Shown here: piece by piece, positions 53,191 to 61,708 of the stretch
How positions within the stretch are numbered: the first letter of the stretch is position 1
Layout of the letters: the number at the start of each line of letters is the position of its first letter
Assembly: GCF_001887775.1 (NCBI RefSeq)
Contig: NZ_CP015519.1
Span: forward strand, 2,418,001 to 2,482,000
DNA length: 64,000 nt
Direction: 5' to 3'
Source of the DNA: Syntrophotalea acetylenivorans
GTDB taxonomy: Bacteria > Desulfobacterota > Desulfuromonadia > Desulfuromonadales > Syntrophotaleaceae
Notes under the pieces: generated by a model
What the model was told of the DNA's origin: nothing
Seen by the model: the letters and a program-made list of their open reading frames with translations, nothing else
Database searches by the model: none
Translations under genes and position numbers: made by a program

Positions 53191-53769
53191 CTATTTCTTT
53201 TCAAAATCGGCGAAAGCGGTTGTTTTATAATGGCCTTCGCTTACATATCGCAATAGTTTCCGTAATCGATTGGTGGGAATATATCCTTTTACGTCAATTA
53301 TCGGTTTGCCGTGATTATCCAGAAACAGGGTGGTGGGAGTGTAGTTGATCAGAAAGTCCTCTTTCAGTTTCTTTTCTTGGCTGATATCGACCTCCACCAG
53401 AAGAAACTGTTCGTTCAGAAGTGAGATAATTTCCTTATTCTGAAAAACCTTGCGTTCCATCTCGGTGCATTGGTAACACCAGGGGCTGGTAAAAAAGATG
53501 AATAGAGGCCTTTGGGAGTCTTTGCTTTGTTGCAGTGCGGTTTCATAGTCCCGATAAATCAGTTTGTCGGCAGCGTCTAGGAACGATGGACATCCCAACC
53601 ACAAACAGGCTGCCAACGCGATGCAGATCGGCAGGAAGAAAATCGATTTTGCCGTCCGATCGGCTCGAAAACAAAGAGGAAACTTTTGAAGGAAGCATCC
53701 CGACCTAGTCGGGATGCTTGAACTTCTCTCCCCCAAAACGGCGCTTTTGTCGGAGCACAGATCGTTCAT
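53191..53769 (-). CDS. Periplasmic thioredoxin-fold protein, CYQC active site
   Basis: 192 residues. An N-terminal segment with a membrane helix (about 41-60, FFLPICIALAACLWLGC) leads to a thioredoxin-like domain: PLFIFFTSPWCYQCTEMERKVF with CxxC, VEVDISQEKKLKEDF and YTPTTLFLDNHGKPI. It resembles DsbD-gamma/thioredoxin_7 periplasmic domains. The neighbour at 53774-54241 is similar and four bases away, so the pair is one transcription unit. Substrates are unknown, possibly linked to the FadL and sulfur genes upstream. Confidence 0.83.
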   Translation of the reverse strand: MNDLCSDKSAVLGERSSSIPTRSGCFLQKFPLCFRADRTAKSIFFLPICIALAACLWLGCPSFLDAADKLIYRDYETALQQSKDSQRPLFIFFTSPWCYQCTEMERKVFQNKEIISLLNEQFLLVEVDISQEKKLKEDFLINYTPTTLFLDNHGKPIIDVKGYIPTNRLRKLLRYVSEGHYKTTAFADFEKK

Positions 53770-53773
53770 GGGA

Positions 53774-54241
53774 TCAGGGCGCCTTCTTTTCGTACGTGTC
53801 GAAGGTCATGATCTTGTATTTCCCCTCCGCCACATACTTCAACATGCGTTCAAAGCGTGATTTTTTTATCACATCTTTTTCCCGCAACACCGTCGATCCG
53901 TCGGGAGCGATAAAGACATGGGTGGGCGTGTAATCAACCTCGAACAGCTTTGCCGTCTGCTTTTCTTTGTCCAAATCGACTTCGACGGGAATAAAATGCT
54001 GGTCGATGAAACTTATGACTTTTGAATCCTTGTAAACCTTGCGCTCCATGTTCTTGCATCGATAGCAATACGGCAGATGGAAAAATAGGAGGATGGGCTT
54101 TTTAAGCTCCCGCTGTTTTTCCAGCCCCTGTTCATAGGTCAGCCAATGCACACCATGTTCGCCGGCCGTGACTGGAGCAGCAAAATGCGTCATCGTCACG
54201 ATGGCTGCCAGAGCGATAAGTATGAGCTTGATACCTTTCAT
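53774..54241 (-). CDS. Periplasmic thioredoxin-fold protein, CYRC active site
   Basis: 155 residues. Signal peptide to about AAPVTAG (residue 27), then the thioredoxin-like domain: PILLFFHLPYCYRCKNMERKVY and VEVDLDKEKQTAKLF, then DYTPTHVFIAPDGS. It is a paralogue of the next gene (same YxxC, ERKV and YTPT landmarks), which has a longer N terminus. GGGAGGATCCC precedes the ATG. Reductant or chaperone role in the periplasm is inference. Confidence 0.85.
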   Translation of the reverse strand: MKGIKLILIALAAIVTMTHFAAPVTAGEHGVHWLTYEQGLEKQRELKKPILLFFHLPYCYRCKNMERKVYKDSKVISFIDQHFIPVEVDLDKEKQTAKLFEVDYTPTHVFIAPDGSTVLREKDVIKKSRFERMLKYVAEGKYKIMTFDTYEKKAP

Positions 54242-54273
54242 GGGATCCTCCCTTATGCGCGGTTACTGGTTAC

Positions 54274-55530
54274 TTAGAAACGGTAGCTTACCTGGACATT
54301 AAATGTATCCATGGTATGAGACACTTTGGAGCCGGAAAATGGATTCGATGGACCGGGAGCGCCGTCGTTGGTTTCGGTATTTGTGAAGGCATGTTCGTAA
54401 GCGAAATCCAAGTCCCAATTCGTCCAGCTGTAGGTGAATCCCATAGTGGCGTGGTGTTCGACAAGAGCCGGAAAGATCGGGCTCAGGTTTACATTGGTGA
54501 CCGGAGTGTTGCCGTAATTATAACCCGCGCGGACTTTGAAGGATTCGGTTACTTCGTACTCAGCTCCGATGGCCACCACGTATTGATCGTCCCAGTCCAT
54601 CTCAAAGGGAATTTCCAACGGCGACGCCCCGTCAACATCCGGGTCACTGGCGGTAACCGTAACCGTCTTGATGGCGGAGCTCCAATTGATCCAGCTCAGG
54701 TCCATGGCCAGCAGCAATTTGGGGGTGGCCCGGTAGGCCGCGCCCAATTCGACCTGCCGGGGCCAGGTGAAACCATCCATTTTCACGTCATCGTATTTTA
54801 CCCCCGATGCGGTTGTGAGCTCGCCATCTTCAAAATCGATAGAACTTTCGGAGGTGTACGTGGCGCCAACCGACCATTTGTCGTTGATCTGATAGTTGAT
54901 CCCGAAGCGGCCCGAGAAGGTGAAGCTGCTCAGATCTTCCACCTTGTGCCCTATGGTGTTGGGGAAAAAGTCATATTTAATGCTGGCATAACCAGCATAC
55001 AAGCTGGCTCCCATGGTCAGTTTATCGCTGACATTATAGGCCACGGTGGGAGAAAGTCTGACAAATCCAATCTCGGACATGAGATCGTCCTTCATGCCGG
55101 CCATCATTGGATTTGGATGTGTCGGCATAACTTCTACGTTCTGAAAATCAACGCCCATGCCGCCCTGCGCGAAGACGCCGATACCGGCGGACCAGCGGCT
55201 GGTCCCGAGGCGTTGGGCGTAACCGATGAAAGGAACCGGGAACATCTGAAATTCATTGTCGACGTTGCTTCCGCCGGCAGGCTGGTCTTCCATGTCGGGA
55301 AACATCAACGCGCTGCCCACGGTAATCACGCGATTACAGGTCGTCGCCAACTGCGCCGGATTTCCCGCAATGGCCGTGCAGCCCGCGGGAACCGCCACAT
55401 CCGCGCCGCCCATGCCGGCAGAGACCGCGCCCGTCCCGATCATGTTCATTCCGTTGGTCGCCCAGCCGGTCAGCGGCGTAAAGAGCATCAAAGTTGCTAC
55501 AATTAAACCAGGAATAACTCTCTTCTTCAT
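54274..55530 (-). CDS. FadL/TodX-family outer membrane transport protein
   Basis: 418 residues. Signal peptide to about GWATNG, followed by the FadL hatch-like MNMIGTGAVSAGMGGADVAVPAG and NPAQLA, then an all-beta barrel ending TFNVQVSYRF with the C-terminal Phe of outer membrane proteins. Such porins pass hydrophobic compounds such as fatty acids or aromatics. A strong GGAGGGGGAGGG lies before the ATG, and a long palindrome (55552-55590) lies 22 bases upstream of it. Substrate unknown. Confidence 0.88.
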   Translation of the reverse strand: MKKRVIPGLIVATLMLFTPLTGWATNGMNMIGTGAVSAGMGGADVAVPAGCTAIAGNPAQLATTCNRVITVGSALMFPDMEDQPAGGSNVDNEFQMFPVPFIGYAQRLGTSRWSAGIGVFAQGGMGVDFQNVEVMPTHPNPMMAGMKDDLMSEIGFVRLSPTVAYNVSDKLTMGASLYAGYASIKYDFFPNTIGHKVEDLSSFTFSGRFGINYQINDKWSVGATYTSESSIDFEDGELTTASGVKYDDVKMDGFTWPRQVELGAAYRATPKLLLAMDLSWINWSSAIKTVTVTASDPDVDGASPLEIPFEMDWDDQYVVAIGAEYEVTESFKVRAGYNYGNTPVTNVNLSPIFPALVEHHATMGFTYSWTNWDLDFAYEHAFTNTETNDGAPGPSNPFSGSKVSHTMDTFNVQVSYRF

Positions 55531-55551
55531 AACCCTCCCCCTCCATAGATA

Positions 55552-55590
55552 GGCTCTAGACTAGCAGAAACAGTCTGCTCGTCTAGAGCC
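55552..55590. promoter_or_regulatory. Long near-perfect palindrome in fadL leader
   Basis: GGCTCTAGAC-t-AGCAGA, loop aacag, TCTGCT-c-GTCTAGAGCC forms a stem of about 16 paired bases with one mismatch. In minus-strand mRNA it lies just before the ribosome binding site and has no T run, so it is not a plain terminator. It could be an operator, an mRNA-stability element or a target of translational control. Confidence 0.5.
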
Positions 55591-55766
55591 TGTAGATTTC
55601 TCTCTTCTATCCCGGGACGAGCCCGTATGACAGAAAACACCTAGTCTGATGTCCTCGAGCAGGCCTGTTGGTTGGGATCTTACCGAAGCTGCAGGTTAAA
55701 CATCTTTCGATTTGCATTAGCGACGGTCTCCGCTTGCCCGGTTGGAATACCAGCGACAATAAATAT

Positions 55767-55793
55767 CCGGGTGAACCCTTTGTGTTCACCCGG
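55767..55793 (-). terminator. Hairpin just after the CoA-disulfide-reductase-like gene
   Basis: CCGGGTGAAC (55767-55776) pairs perfectly with GTTCACCCGG (55784-55793), eight bases after the stop. T content after the stem on the minus strand is low, so termination may be weak. The rest of the 270-base gap to fadL holds the palindrome only. Confidence 0.55.
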
Positions 55794-55800
55794 AGCGGTT

Positions 55801-58266
55801 TTAAATAAACAAGTTGTTATCCGAATGTTCCGAGGCTTCCAGATAGGCGGCTACCCCACCGATTTCTACCCCGTCGATAAGCTCCTCTTTGCGAATGCCC
55901 ATCAGATCCATGGACATCTGGCAGGCCACTATGTTCACACCGCCTTGAATGGCCATGGTCATCATATCTTCAAGGGCCGGCACGTTATGGTGCTTCATGA
56001 TGCCGCGAATCATCTTGCCGCCCATACCGCCCATGTTCATGTTGGACAGGGGCAGTTTGACGGAGCCCCGGGGCATCATCCAGCCGAAGGCTTTTTCGAT
56101 GATGTTTTTACGGAGGCCCTTCACTTTGCCATGTTTTCGTAAGGAATTGAGTCCCCAGAAGGTAAAGAAAAGGGTGACTTTGCGTCCCATGGCCAGGGCG
56201 CCGTTGGCGATGATAAAGCTGGCGATGACCTTGTCCAGGTTACCCGAAAAGACGATGATGGTTTTGTCGTTGCCGGCGGTGGCAGGAACCACCCCGGGCT
56301 CTTGACCCGCTTTTTCGATAACCGCTTTGACGATACCTTTTTGCACTGAGATATCACGCACCACGTTGCCGGTGCTGCGCGCCCAGGCCGGAGCATCGCT
56401 CATAAAACCCGGATCGCTGGCGGTAATCGACAGCGCCTCGCCCGGCTGCAGGACATCCATCTCCTGCTTGAGCCGCATCACCGGGCCGGGGCATTGCAGC
56501 CCGCAGGCGTTTACTTCAACAATTTTCGAGGGGGCCTCGTTTGCCGGTTGCACCATGGGAATAACCTTCTGTTCAGTCTGTTGTATGGGAGCGGTCTCTG
56601 GGGCCTTGTGCGTGGTCGTCGCCACAAGCCAGGTTTCATAGCCGCCGGACAGGTTGTATATGTTTTCAAAGCCGTTGGCTGCCAATACGCGGATTGCCTG
56701 GTAAGCGATGAGCCCGACGCGACAGTAGAGGACGACTTTCTTGTCGCGAGGGATCTCGTTGAGCCGGTCACGCAGTTCGGCCTGCGGGATGTTGACCGAG
56801 CCAGGCATCACGCCGCTGGCACATTCCGCCGGTGTGCGTACGTCGAGCAGGTAGTACTCGGAAAGCTCGGCATTCTCAATGTCGGTCCACTTCACGGTTT
56901 TGATCAATCCCTCAAGGACGTTCTGGGCGACAAAGCCGGCCATGTTGACCGGATCTTTCGCCGACGAATAGGGCGGTGCATAGGCGTGTTCGATCTCGGT
57001 CAGATCGTCTACGGTCATGTTCGCTTTGATGGCCGTGGCGATGACGTCGATGCGTTTGTCGACACCGCTATAGCCGGTGGACTGGGCGCCCAGCACTTTG
57101 CCGGTGTCGGGCGAAAAGAGCACCTTGAGGCACATCTTCATCGCGCCGGGGTAGTAGCCGGCGAAGTCGTTGGGGTGGATGATGACTGAATCGAAGGGAA
57201 TGTCGTGGGCGAGGCAGAGTTTTTCCGAGGCGCCGGTCATGCCTATAGTGAGATCGAACACCTTGGCGATGGCGGTTCCCATGGTGCCGTTGTAGGTGCG
57301 AGGCTTTTCACCGTGCATGTTGTCGGCGGCAATGCGCCCCTGTTTGTTGGCCGGTCCGGCCAGGGGGATGGTGGTTTTCTTATTGGTCAGGGGGTGCATG
57401 ACCTCGATGGCGTCACCCGCGGCAAAGATATCTTCTTTGTTGGTTCTGAGGCTGTCGTCCGCCAGGATATGTCCGCGCTTGCCCAGTTCAATGCCGGACT
57501 CCGCGATGAAAGCGGTGTTCGGCTTGACCCCGATGGAAAGCAGGACGAGATCCGCTTCGACTGTTTTGCCGCTGGTCAGTTTGGCGACCACCCCGCCGTT
57601 GGCTCCCGGGGTGAATTCGCTGACGCCATCGTCCAGTTGCAGGTCGACGCCGTGCATGGCCACTTCCCGGTGCACCATTGAGGCCATTTCGAAGTCGACA
57701 ACGTTCATGGCTTGCTTGGCCATTTCCACGACCGTTACGTCAATACCGCGGAATTTGAGGTTCTCCGCCATCTCCAGGCCGATGAATCCGGCACCCACCA
57801 CCAGGGCTTTTTTGACCTTGCCGTCGTCCACCATGGCGCGGATCTGGTCCGTATCCGGAATGGTCCAGAGGGTGTGAATGGCCGGATGGTCGCTGCCGGG
57901 AATGGGCGGTTTTACCGGAGAGCCGCCGGGAGCAAGAAGCAGCTTGTCGTAAGTCTCATCGTACTCACGGCCTGTTTTCAGGTCCTTGGCCTTGACTGTT
58001 TTGGTCTCGGGGAGAACGGCCAGCACCTCGTTGGCGGTGCGTACTTCGATGCCCATAAGTTCCCTGAGTGCTTCGGGTGTTTGGACAACAAGCCGCTCCC
58101 GTTCCTTTATCTCATCGCCGATGTAATAGGGCAGGCCGCAGTTTGCATAGGAAACATAGTCTCCCCTCTCAAATACGATGATTTCCGCCGCTTCGTCCAG
58201 ACGTCTGAGCCGGGCTGCCGCGGACATGCCTGCTGCAACGCCACCCACAATCAGATATTTTGCCAT
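55801..58266 (-). CDS. CoA-disulfide reductase-rhodanese-TusA-DsrE fusion (persulfide/disulfide flavoprotein)
   Basis: 821 residues, four modules. 1-450: FAD/NAD(P)-dependent oxidoreductase of the CoA-disulfide/persulfide reductase type, GGVAAGMSAAARLRR and active Cys43 in NCGLPYY. 455-555: rhodanese, with Cys in LYCRVGLIAYQ. 590-665: TusA/SirA-like, CGLQCPGPVMRLKQEMD. 675-821: DsrE-like, VFSGNLDKVIASFIIANGA and VACQMSMDLMGI. All carry sulfur as persulfide or thiol, so one chain could take sulfane sulfur from donor to acceptor and reduce it with NAD(P)H. The start at 58266 sits downstream of an inverted-repeat operator/promoter. Confidence 0.9.
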   Translation of the reverse strand: MAKYLIVGGVAAGMSAAARLRRLDEAAEIIVFERGDYVSYANCGLPYYIGDEIKERERLVVQTPEALRELMGIEVRTANEVLAVLPETKTVKAKDLKTGREYDETYDKLLLAPGGSPVKPPIPGSDHPAIHTLWTIPDTDQIRAMVDDGKVKKALVVGAGFIGLEMAENLKFRGIDVTVVEMAKQAMNVVDFEMASMVHREVAMHGVDLQLDDGVSEFTPGANGGVVAKLTSGKTVEADLVLLSIGVKPNTAFIAESGIELGKRGHILADDSLRTNKEDIFAAGDAIEVMHPLTNKKTTIPLAGPANKQGRIAADNMHGEKPRTYNGTMGTAIAKVFDLTIGMTGASEKLCLAHDIPFDSVIIHPNDFAGYYPGAMKMCLKVLFSPDTGKVLGAQSTGYSGVDKRIDVIATAIKANMTVDDLTEIEHAYAPPYSSAKDPVNMAGFVAQNVLEGLIKTVKWTDIENAELSEYYLLDVRTPAECASGVMPGSVNIPQAELRDRLNEIPRDKKVVLYCRVGLIAYQAIRVLAANGFENIYNLSGGYETWLVATTTHKAPETAPIQQTEQKVIPMVQPANEAPSKIVEVNACGLQCPGPVMRLKQEMDVLQPGEALSITASDPGFMSDAPAWARSTGNVVRDISVQKGIVKAVIEKAGQEPGVVPATAGNDKTIIVFSGNLDKVIASFIIANGALAMGRKVTLFFTFWGLNSLRKHGKVKGLRKNIIEKAFGWMMPRGSVKLPLSNMNMGGMGGKMIRGIMKHHNVPALEDMMTMAIQGGVNIVACQMSMDLMGIRKEELIDGVEIGGVAAYLEASEHSDNNLFI

Positions 58267-58345
58267 TCTGGCCTCCAGTTAAGAGTGTTAAATGTGTTGT
58301 GTATTAATCGGCTTGAAGTTTGTCTTGTGTACAATTCGAGATTCA

Positions 58346-58374
58346 CAATATACAAAAAATCATATATATTGCAA
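58346..58374 (-). promoter_or_regulatory. Promoter with overlapping inverted repeat, for the flavoprotein fusion
   Basis: Read on the minus strand: TTGCAA (58374-58369), 16 bases, TATATT (58352-58347) form a -35/-10 pair. CAATATA (58346-58352) and TATATTG (58365-58371) are a perfect inverted repeat that covers both hexamers, an arrangement fit for a repressor. ArsR-type sulfide sensors often control such genes, but that is inference. Confidence 0.5.
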
Positions 58375-58567
58375 CATCTATTATATTAAAAAGGGTTATC
58401 TGTCAAGAATGGATTTTAAAACTAGCAGGGGCGATGGGTCCTTAGTTGACAAGAGCGGAGCTGCTTAAAACCAGGTCATTGGCTTCTGCGGTCATGTCCA
58501 GGTGGGATGGGAGATTAAGAAACAGTCAAGGAAGTTTTTGCAGGAAAATTGATAGCAGGTTTAAACA

Positions 58568-58599
58568 AAGCGGCGTGAAAAACCAAGCGGCGTGAAAAA
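58568..58599. repeat. Two-copy tandem repeat in the 58.3-58.9 kb gap
   Basis: AAGCGGCGTGAAAAA occurs at 58568-58582 and 58585-58599, period 17. The surrounding gap of 600 bases also has CGGCTAA twice (58779-58785, 58793-58799) and a TATAAT-like box at 58765-58770. No coding frame of merit was seen. Confidence 0.5.
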
Positions 58600-58868
58600 A
58601 GCCCCTTGTCCTTGTCCATCGTTGATTGTCGGTCTAAGGATTATCTTGAGTCTGCGACTGCTTGAAATGAGGTCCCTGCAAGGGGTTTGTCCAGTGCAGG
58701 CATTAAGGGCACATAAAAACGAAAAAAATTAAAATAAAATATTAGCTTGCATGAAGGTCTCGCGTATAATATTTTTAGCGGCTAATAATTGACGGCTAAC
58801 CTTTTTGCAGTTACTGGAACCTAAGTAACGGGACTAATTGTCTCGTGCTTTTGGGGAGAGAATAGATC

Positions 58869-59669
58869 GTGAAATCAGTTTTTCATCTCTTTATCATCGT
58901 ATGTTTACTGTTGTTGAACGCTTGCGGCGACCTTTACCAGGCTGATCTGGAAGCGCCCACCGAGGGAATTACCGCGGGTTTTTTTCAGGCCAGTGACGGT
59001 TTGTCGGGTAAAGAGCTGTGGCGAACCGATGGAACTGCCGGCGGCACTTATCGGGTTAGTGATATCAACCCGGGCTCCGATTCTGCGCGGCCGATCAATC
59101 TTTTTCTCTATGAGGATTCTCTGCTCTTTGCCGGCAATGATGGGGTTAATGGGTTCGAGTTGTGGTGCAGTGACGGCACCGAGGAGGGGACTCGACTGAT
59201 CAAAGACATCAATCCCGGCCCGGACAGTTCTTATCCGCTCTTTATGGTCCGCTGTCGTGGTCAAATTTTATTTGCCGCCGATGATGGCGAATCTGGCAAA
59301 GAGCTGTGGGTTAGCGATGGAACGGCTCAAGGAACCAACATGGTGCAGGACATTAATCGCGGCAGTGAAGGGGCCAGGCCCTATTACCTCACCCGGGTGG
59401 GCGATGAGGTCTTTTTTGCCGCTGATGATGGTATTCATGGAAAAGAGCTGTGGGTTAGCGACGGAACCTCCAAGGGGACCCGTTTGCTGAAAGATATAAA
59501 TCGCGGCCGTGACAGTTCCTTTCTGGCCCATTTTTCCGAGGTGGATGGATTGCTTTTTTTCCGTGCCGATGACGGGCGCCATGGCCGGGAGCTGTGGGTC
59601 AGTGACGGAACGCCGGAGGGTACCCGGATGGTTCGGGATATCAATCCGGGTTCATCGCCGTCGACTTAG
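58869..59669 (+). CDS. ELWxxDGT-repeat lipoprotein
   Basis: 266 residues. The signal peptide ends at a lipobox-like LLNAC (Cys at about residue 19). Five repeats of about 48 residues follow, each with KELWVSDGTxxGT and DINPGSxS, and FFAADDG before; the first and the second vary (ELWRTDGT, ELWCSDGT). Such repeats form beta-propeller-like surfaces of unknown use. TTGGGGAGAG precedes the GTG at 58869. The DNA of repeats 3-5 is quite similar, so recombination between them is possible. Confidence 0.8.
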   Translation: MKSVFHLFIIVCLLLLNACGDLYQADLEAPTEGITAGFFQASDGLSGKELWRTDGTAGGTYRVSDINPGSDSARPINLFLYEDSLLFAGNDGVNGFELWCSDGTEEGTRLIKDINPGPDSSYPLFMVRCRGQILFAADDGESGKELWVSDGTAQGTNMVQDINRGSEGARPYYLTRVGDEVFFAADDGIHGKELWVSDGTSKGTRLLKDINRGRDSSFLAHFSEVDGLLFFRADDGRHGRELWVSDGTPEGTRMVRDINPGSSPST

Positions 59670-60006
59670 CACTATTTGCGTAAGTTGATAATTTCAAGAC
59701 CAGTTGTTTTCACCTCGAAGCTCTCAGCGATCACCGAGAAAATCCACATCCTTGCGTCTTAGCAATCAAATAATCAGAAGCTTCGGTCCACGGAACGCAC
59801 GGTATGGTCCGAGGCTTATTCAACGTGGTCCGTGTATTTTGTGGAAAAAGAGGAGTTCTCTGGGGTCATTTTCTTTCCGCTGGAATTTAGTGAATGACCA
59901 AATTTTATGGTATGGACCGCTGTTCTACATGAAGAGGCTGAATCTTTGTGCTACTCTTCTCTATTTTGATGGGCAACGTTGCCGCTAATGGGAAGATACT
60001 CGAAGT

Positions 60007-61035
60007 ATGAAGCCTGAAAATTGCCAGCGAATAATCTGTCATAATCCCTTTGAATGGTTCGAAATCCATCCCGACGGACAGGTGTTTGCCTGTTGTCCTG
60101 CCTGGCTTAAACGATCCTTGGGCAATCTTTTGACCGATGACCTGGATGATATCTGGAATGGTACAACGGCCCGTGACCTGCGGCGCTCAATTCATGACAG
60201 TTCCTTTCGCCATTGCAACCGCCGCCGTTGCCCGCGCCTGGTTAACGGTACTGCTCCGGTCGGTAAGCTCGGCGAGTTGGAAAAGGGCGTCTTTCGGGAT
60301 GTCTTTGAAGCCAAGCAAACCCGGTTGCCCTGGGGGCCACAAAAACTCAACCTGTGTTATGACCGCAGTTGCAATTTGGCCTGCTCAAGCTGCAGATCTG
60401 GATTCTATGCAGCCAGTGACGAGGAACAATTCCGCGCAGATTATCTCAGCGATCGGGTGCGGCGAGAGCTAGCTCCCCACGCACGGCAACTGATTATTAG
60501 CGGTACAGGAGATCCCTTTGCCAGCTCTTCCTACCGACGTTTATTGGAAGAGTTTGTTCCCCGCGAATACCCTCATCTTGAATCGATTCATTTGCATAGT
60601 AATGGTCTGTTGTGGGACTCAGCGGCCTGGCAGTCCATGCAGGCGGCCCAGCCTTTTGTCCGCACGGCGGAAATTTCCATCGATGCAGCCAGCGCGGAAA
60701 TTTATAGTTTGAATCGCGGAGGGGACTTCGATCTACTGTTGGATAATTTGACCTTCCTGGCCAGATTGCCTATTGCCATTACTCTCAGTTTTGTGGTTCA
60801 GCAGAACAACTATCGCGAGATGGCAGATTTTGTGAGTCTGGCTCAGGGTTTTGATTTTGCCGTCTACTTCAGTCAACTGGTTAATTGGGGAACTTTTCGC
60901 CGCGAAGAGTTCCTCCGTCGGGCGGTACACTTGCCGGACCATCCGGAACATGCAGCCTTTTGCAGTGTGTTGGGTGAGGTTGCTAAGCAGGAGAGGGTGG
61001 ATGTAGGAAATTTGCAGTCGGTGTTGAATCGTTAA
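60007..61035 (+). CDS. Radical SAM protein with SPASM-like region ahead of the radical SAM domain
   Basis: 342 residues. Residues 5-78 have a SPASM-like Cys pattern: CHNPFEWFEIHPDGQVFACC and HCNRRRCP, with the FxCC-type and IWNG elements typical of SPASM tails. The radical SAM motif DRSCNLACSSCRSG is near 120 (CX3CX2C). HSNGLLWDSAAWQSM and AEISIDAASAEIYS follow as in glycine-rich SAM-binding strands. Usually SPASM comes after the radical SAM domain; here it comes before. Such proteins modify peptides or cofactors; the substrate is unknown. The 337-base gap before it (59670-60006) shows nothing convincing. Confidence 0.85.
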   Translation: MKPENCQRIICHNPFEWFEIHPDGQVFACCPAWLKRSLGNLLTDDLDDIWNGTTARDLRRSIHDSSFRHCNRRRCPRLVNGTAPVGKLGELEKGVFRDVFEAKQTRLPWGPQKLNLCYDRSCNLACSSCRSGFYAASDEEQFRADYLSDRVRRELAPHARQLIISGTGDPFASSSYRRLLEEFVPREYPHLESIHLHSNGLLWDSAAWQSMQAAQPFVRTAEISIDAASAEIYSLNRGGDFDLLLDNLTFLARLPIAITLSFVVQQNNYREMADFVSLAQGFDFAVYFSQLVNWGTFRREEFLRRAVHLPDHPEHAAFCSVLGEVAKQERVDVGNLQSVLNR

Positions 61036-61098
61036 GGCGAGTAGGGAACATCACTGTTTTCAGGTGAATGTTAAGGACATATTGCGGCAAACAAAAAA

Positions 61099-61122
61099 GG
61101 GACCAGCCATTTGGCTAGTCCC
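61099..61122. terminator. Terminator between radical SAM gene and tRNA
   Basis: GGGACCAGCC and GGCTAGTCCC form a stem of ten pairs with one mismatch; as minus-strand RNA the mismatch becomes a G-U pair and a T run follows, so it best serves the tRNA. It may also stop the radical SAM transcript. Confidence 0.82.
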
Positions 61123-61132
61123 TGATTATTTT

Positions 61133-61209
<77 letters not shown>

Positions 61210-61349
61210 TCAACGAGGTGTGAAGATAGCGAATCGGCAGAGGATTGTCAACCCTTCTGGGGATAATTTTTGACAATAGTGAAACTCTGAAGCTTGTCGC
61301 CTAAACCGAGGCCTGTTACAATGACGGCGAATTCCTGGTGGAGGTACCC

Positions 61350-61526
61350 TTGGCCAAACAAACTGCAAAACAACCGTACAATCGCCTGTGCGCCAAGTGC
61401 GTCAGGTCCTGCCGTCAGCCGGTCGGAACTCTCCTGATCAGTTGCCCCCGTTATCTGCCCCGCCCCTTCGATATCGAGACCCATCGTTTCGATCAACTCG
61501 ATCTGTTCGGCAAGCCGAAGAAGTAG
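61350..61526 (+). CDS. Small Cys-rich protein, 58 aa
   Basis: TTG 61350 follows GGAGG at normal spacing; GTG 61338 overlaps that site. The product is basic with CAKCVRSCRQP and ISCPRYLPRPF, that is four Cys in a zinc-ribbon-like layout, and ends FDQLDLFGKPKK. It starts after the tRNA, on the opposite strand. I do not recognise a named family; codon use and ribosome binding site support it as real. Confidence 0.6.
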   Translation: MAKQTAKQPYNRLCAKCVRSCRQPVGTLLISCPRYLPRPFDIETHRFDQLDLFGKPKK

Positions 61527-61548
61527 TTCTTGCAGAACGGGCCTTCAA

Positions 61549-61636
61549 TTCTTTACCACGAAGGCCGCGAAGTTCACGAAGAAATGCAGGCTCACTGAAT
61601 AAGTGACACTTGGCTTTTCTTCGTGTCCTCTGTGGT
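61549..61636. repeat. Imperfect inverted repeat (CCACGAAG...CTTCGTG type)
   Basis: CCACGAAGGCCGCGAAGTTC (from 61552) and TTCTTCGTGTCCTCTGTGG (to about 61635) are inverted copies of the same kind of unit, A/T-rich in between. It resembles the repeat family at 1589-1780 and common environmental repeats. The 182-base gap has no gene. Confidence 0.5.
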
Positions 61637-61708
61637 GAAAACCAGAATATTTAGCTTCAGAACGGTTGAGTGCGTTCATTCAACCGGAAAAAGGCAGGGC
61701 CAAATCTG

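Noticed and set aside
54316-55506. 396-codon plus-strand frame opposite the FadL gene
   Set aside because: The FadL reading frame has signal peptide, family motifs and a ribosome binding site; the opposite frame has none.
59704-59988. 94-codon frame before the radical SAM gene
   Set aside because: Arg/Ser-rich without motif or start signal; it looks like random coding capacity.
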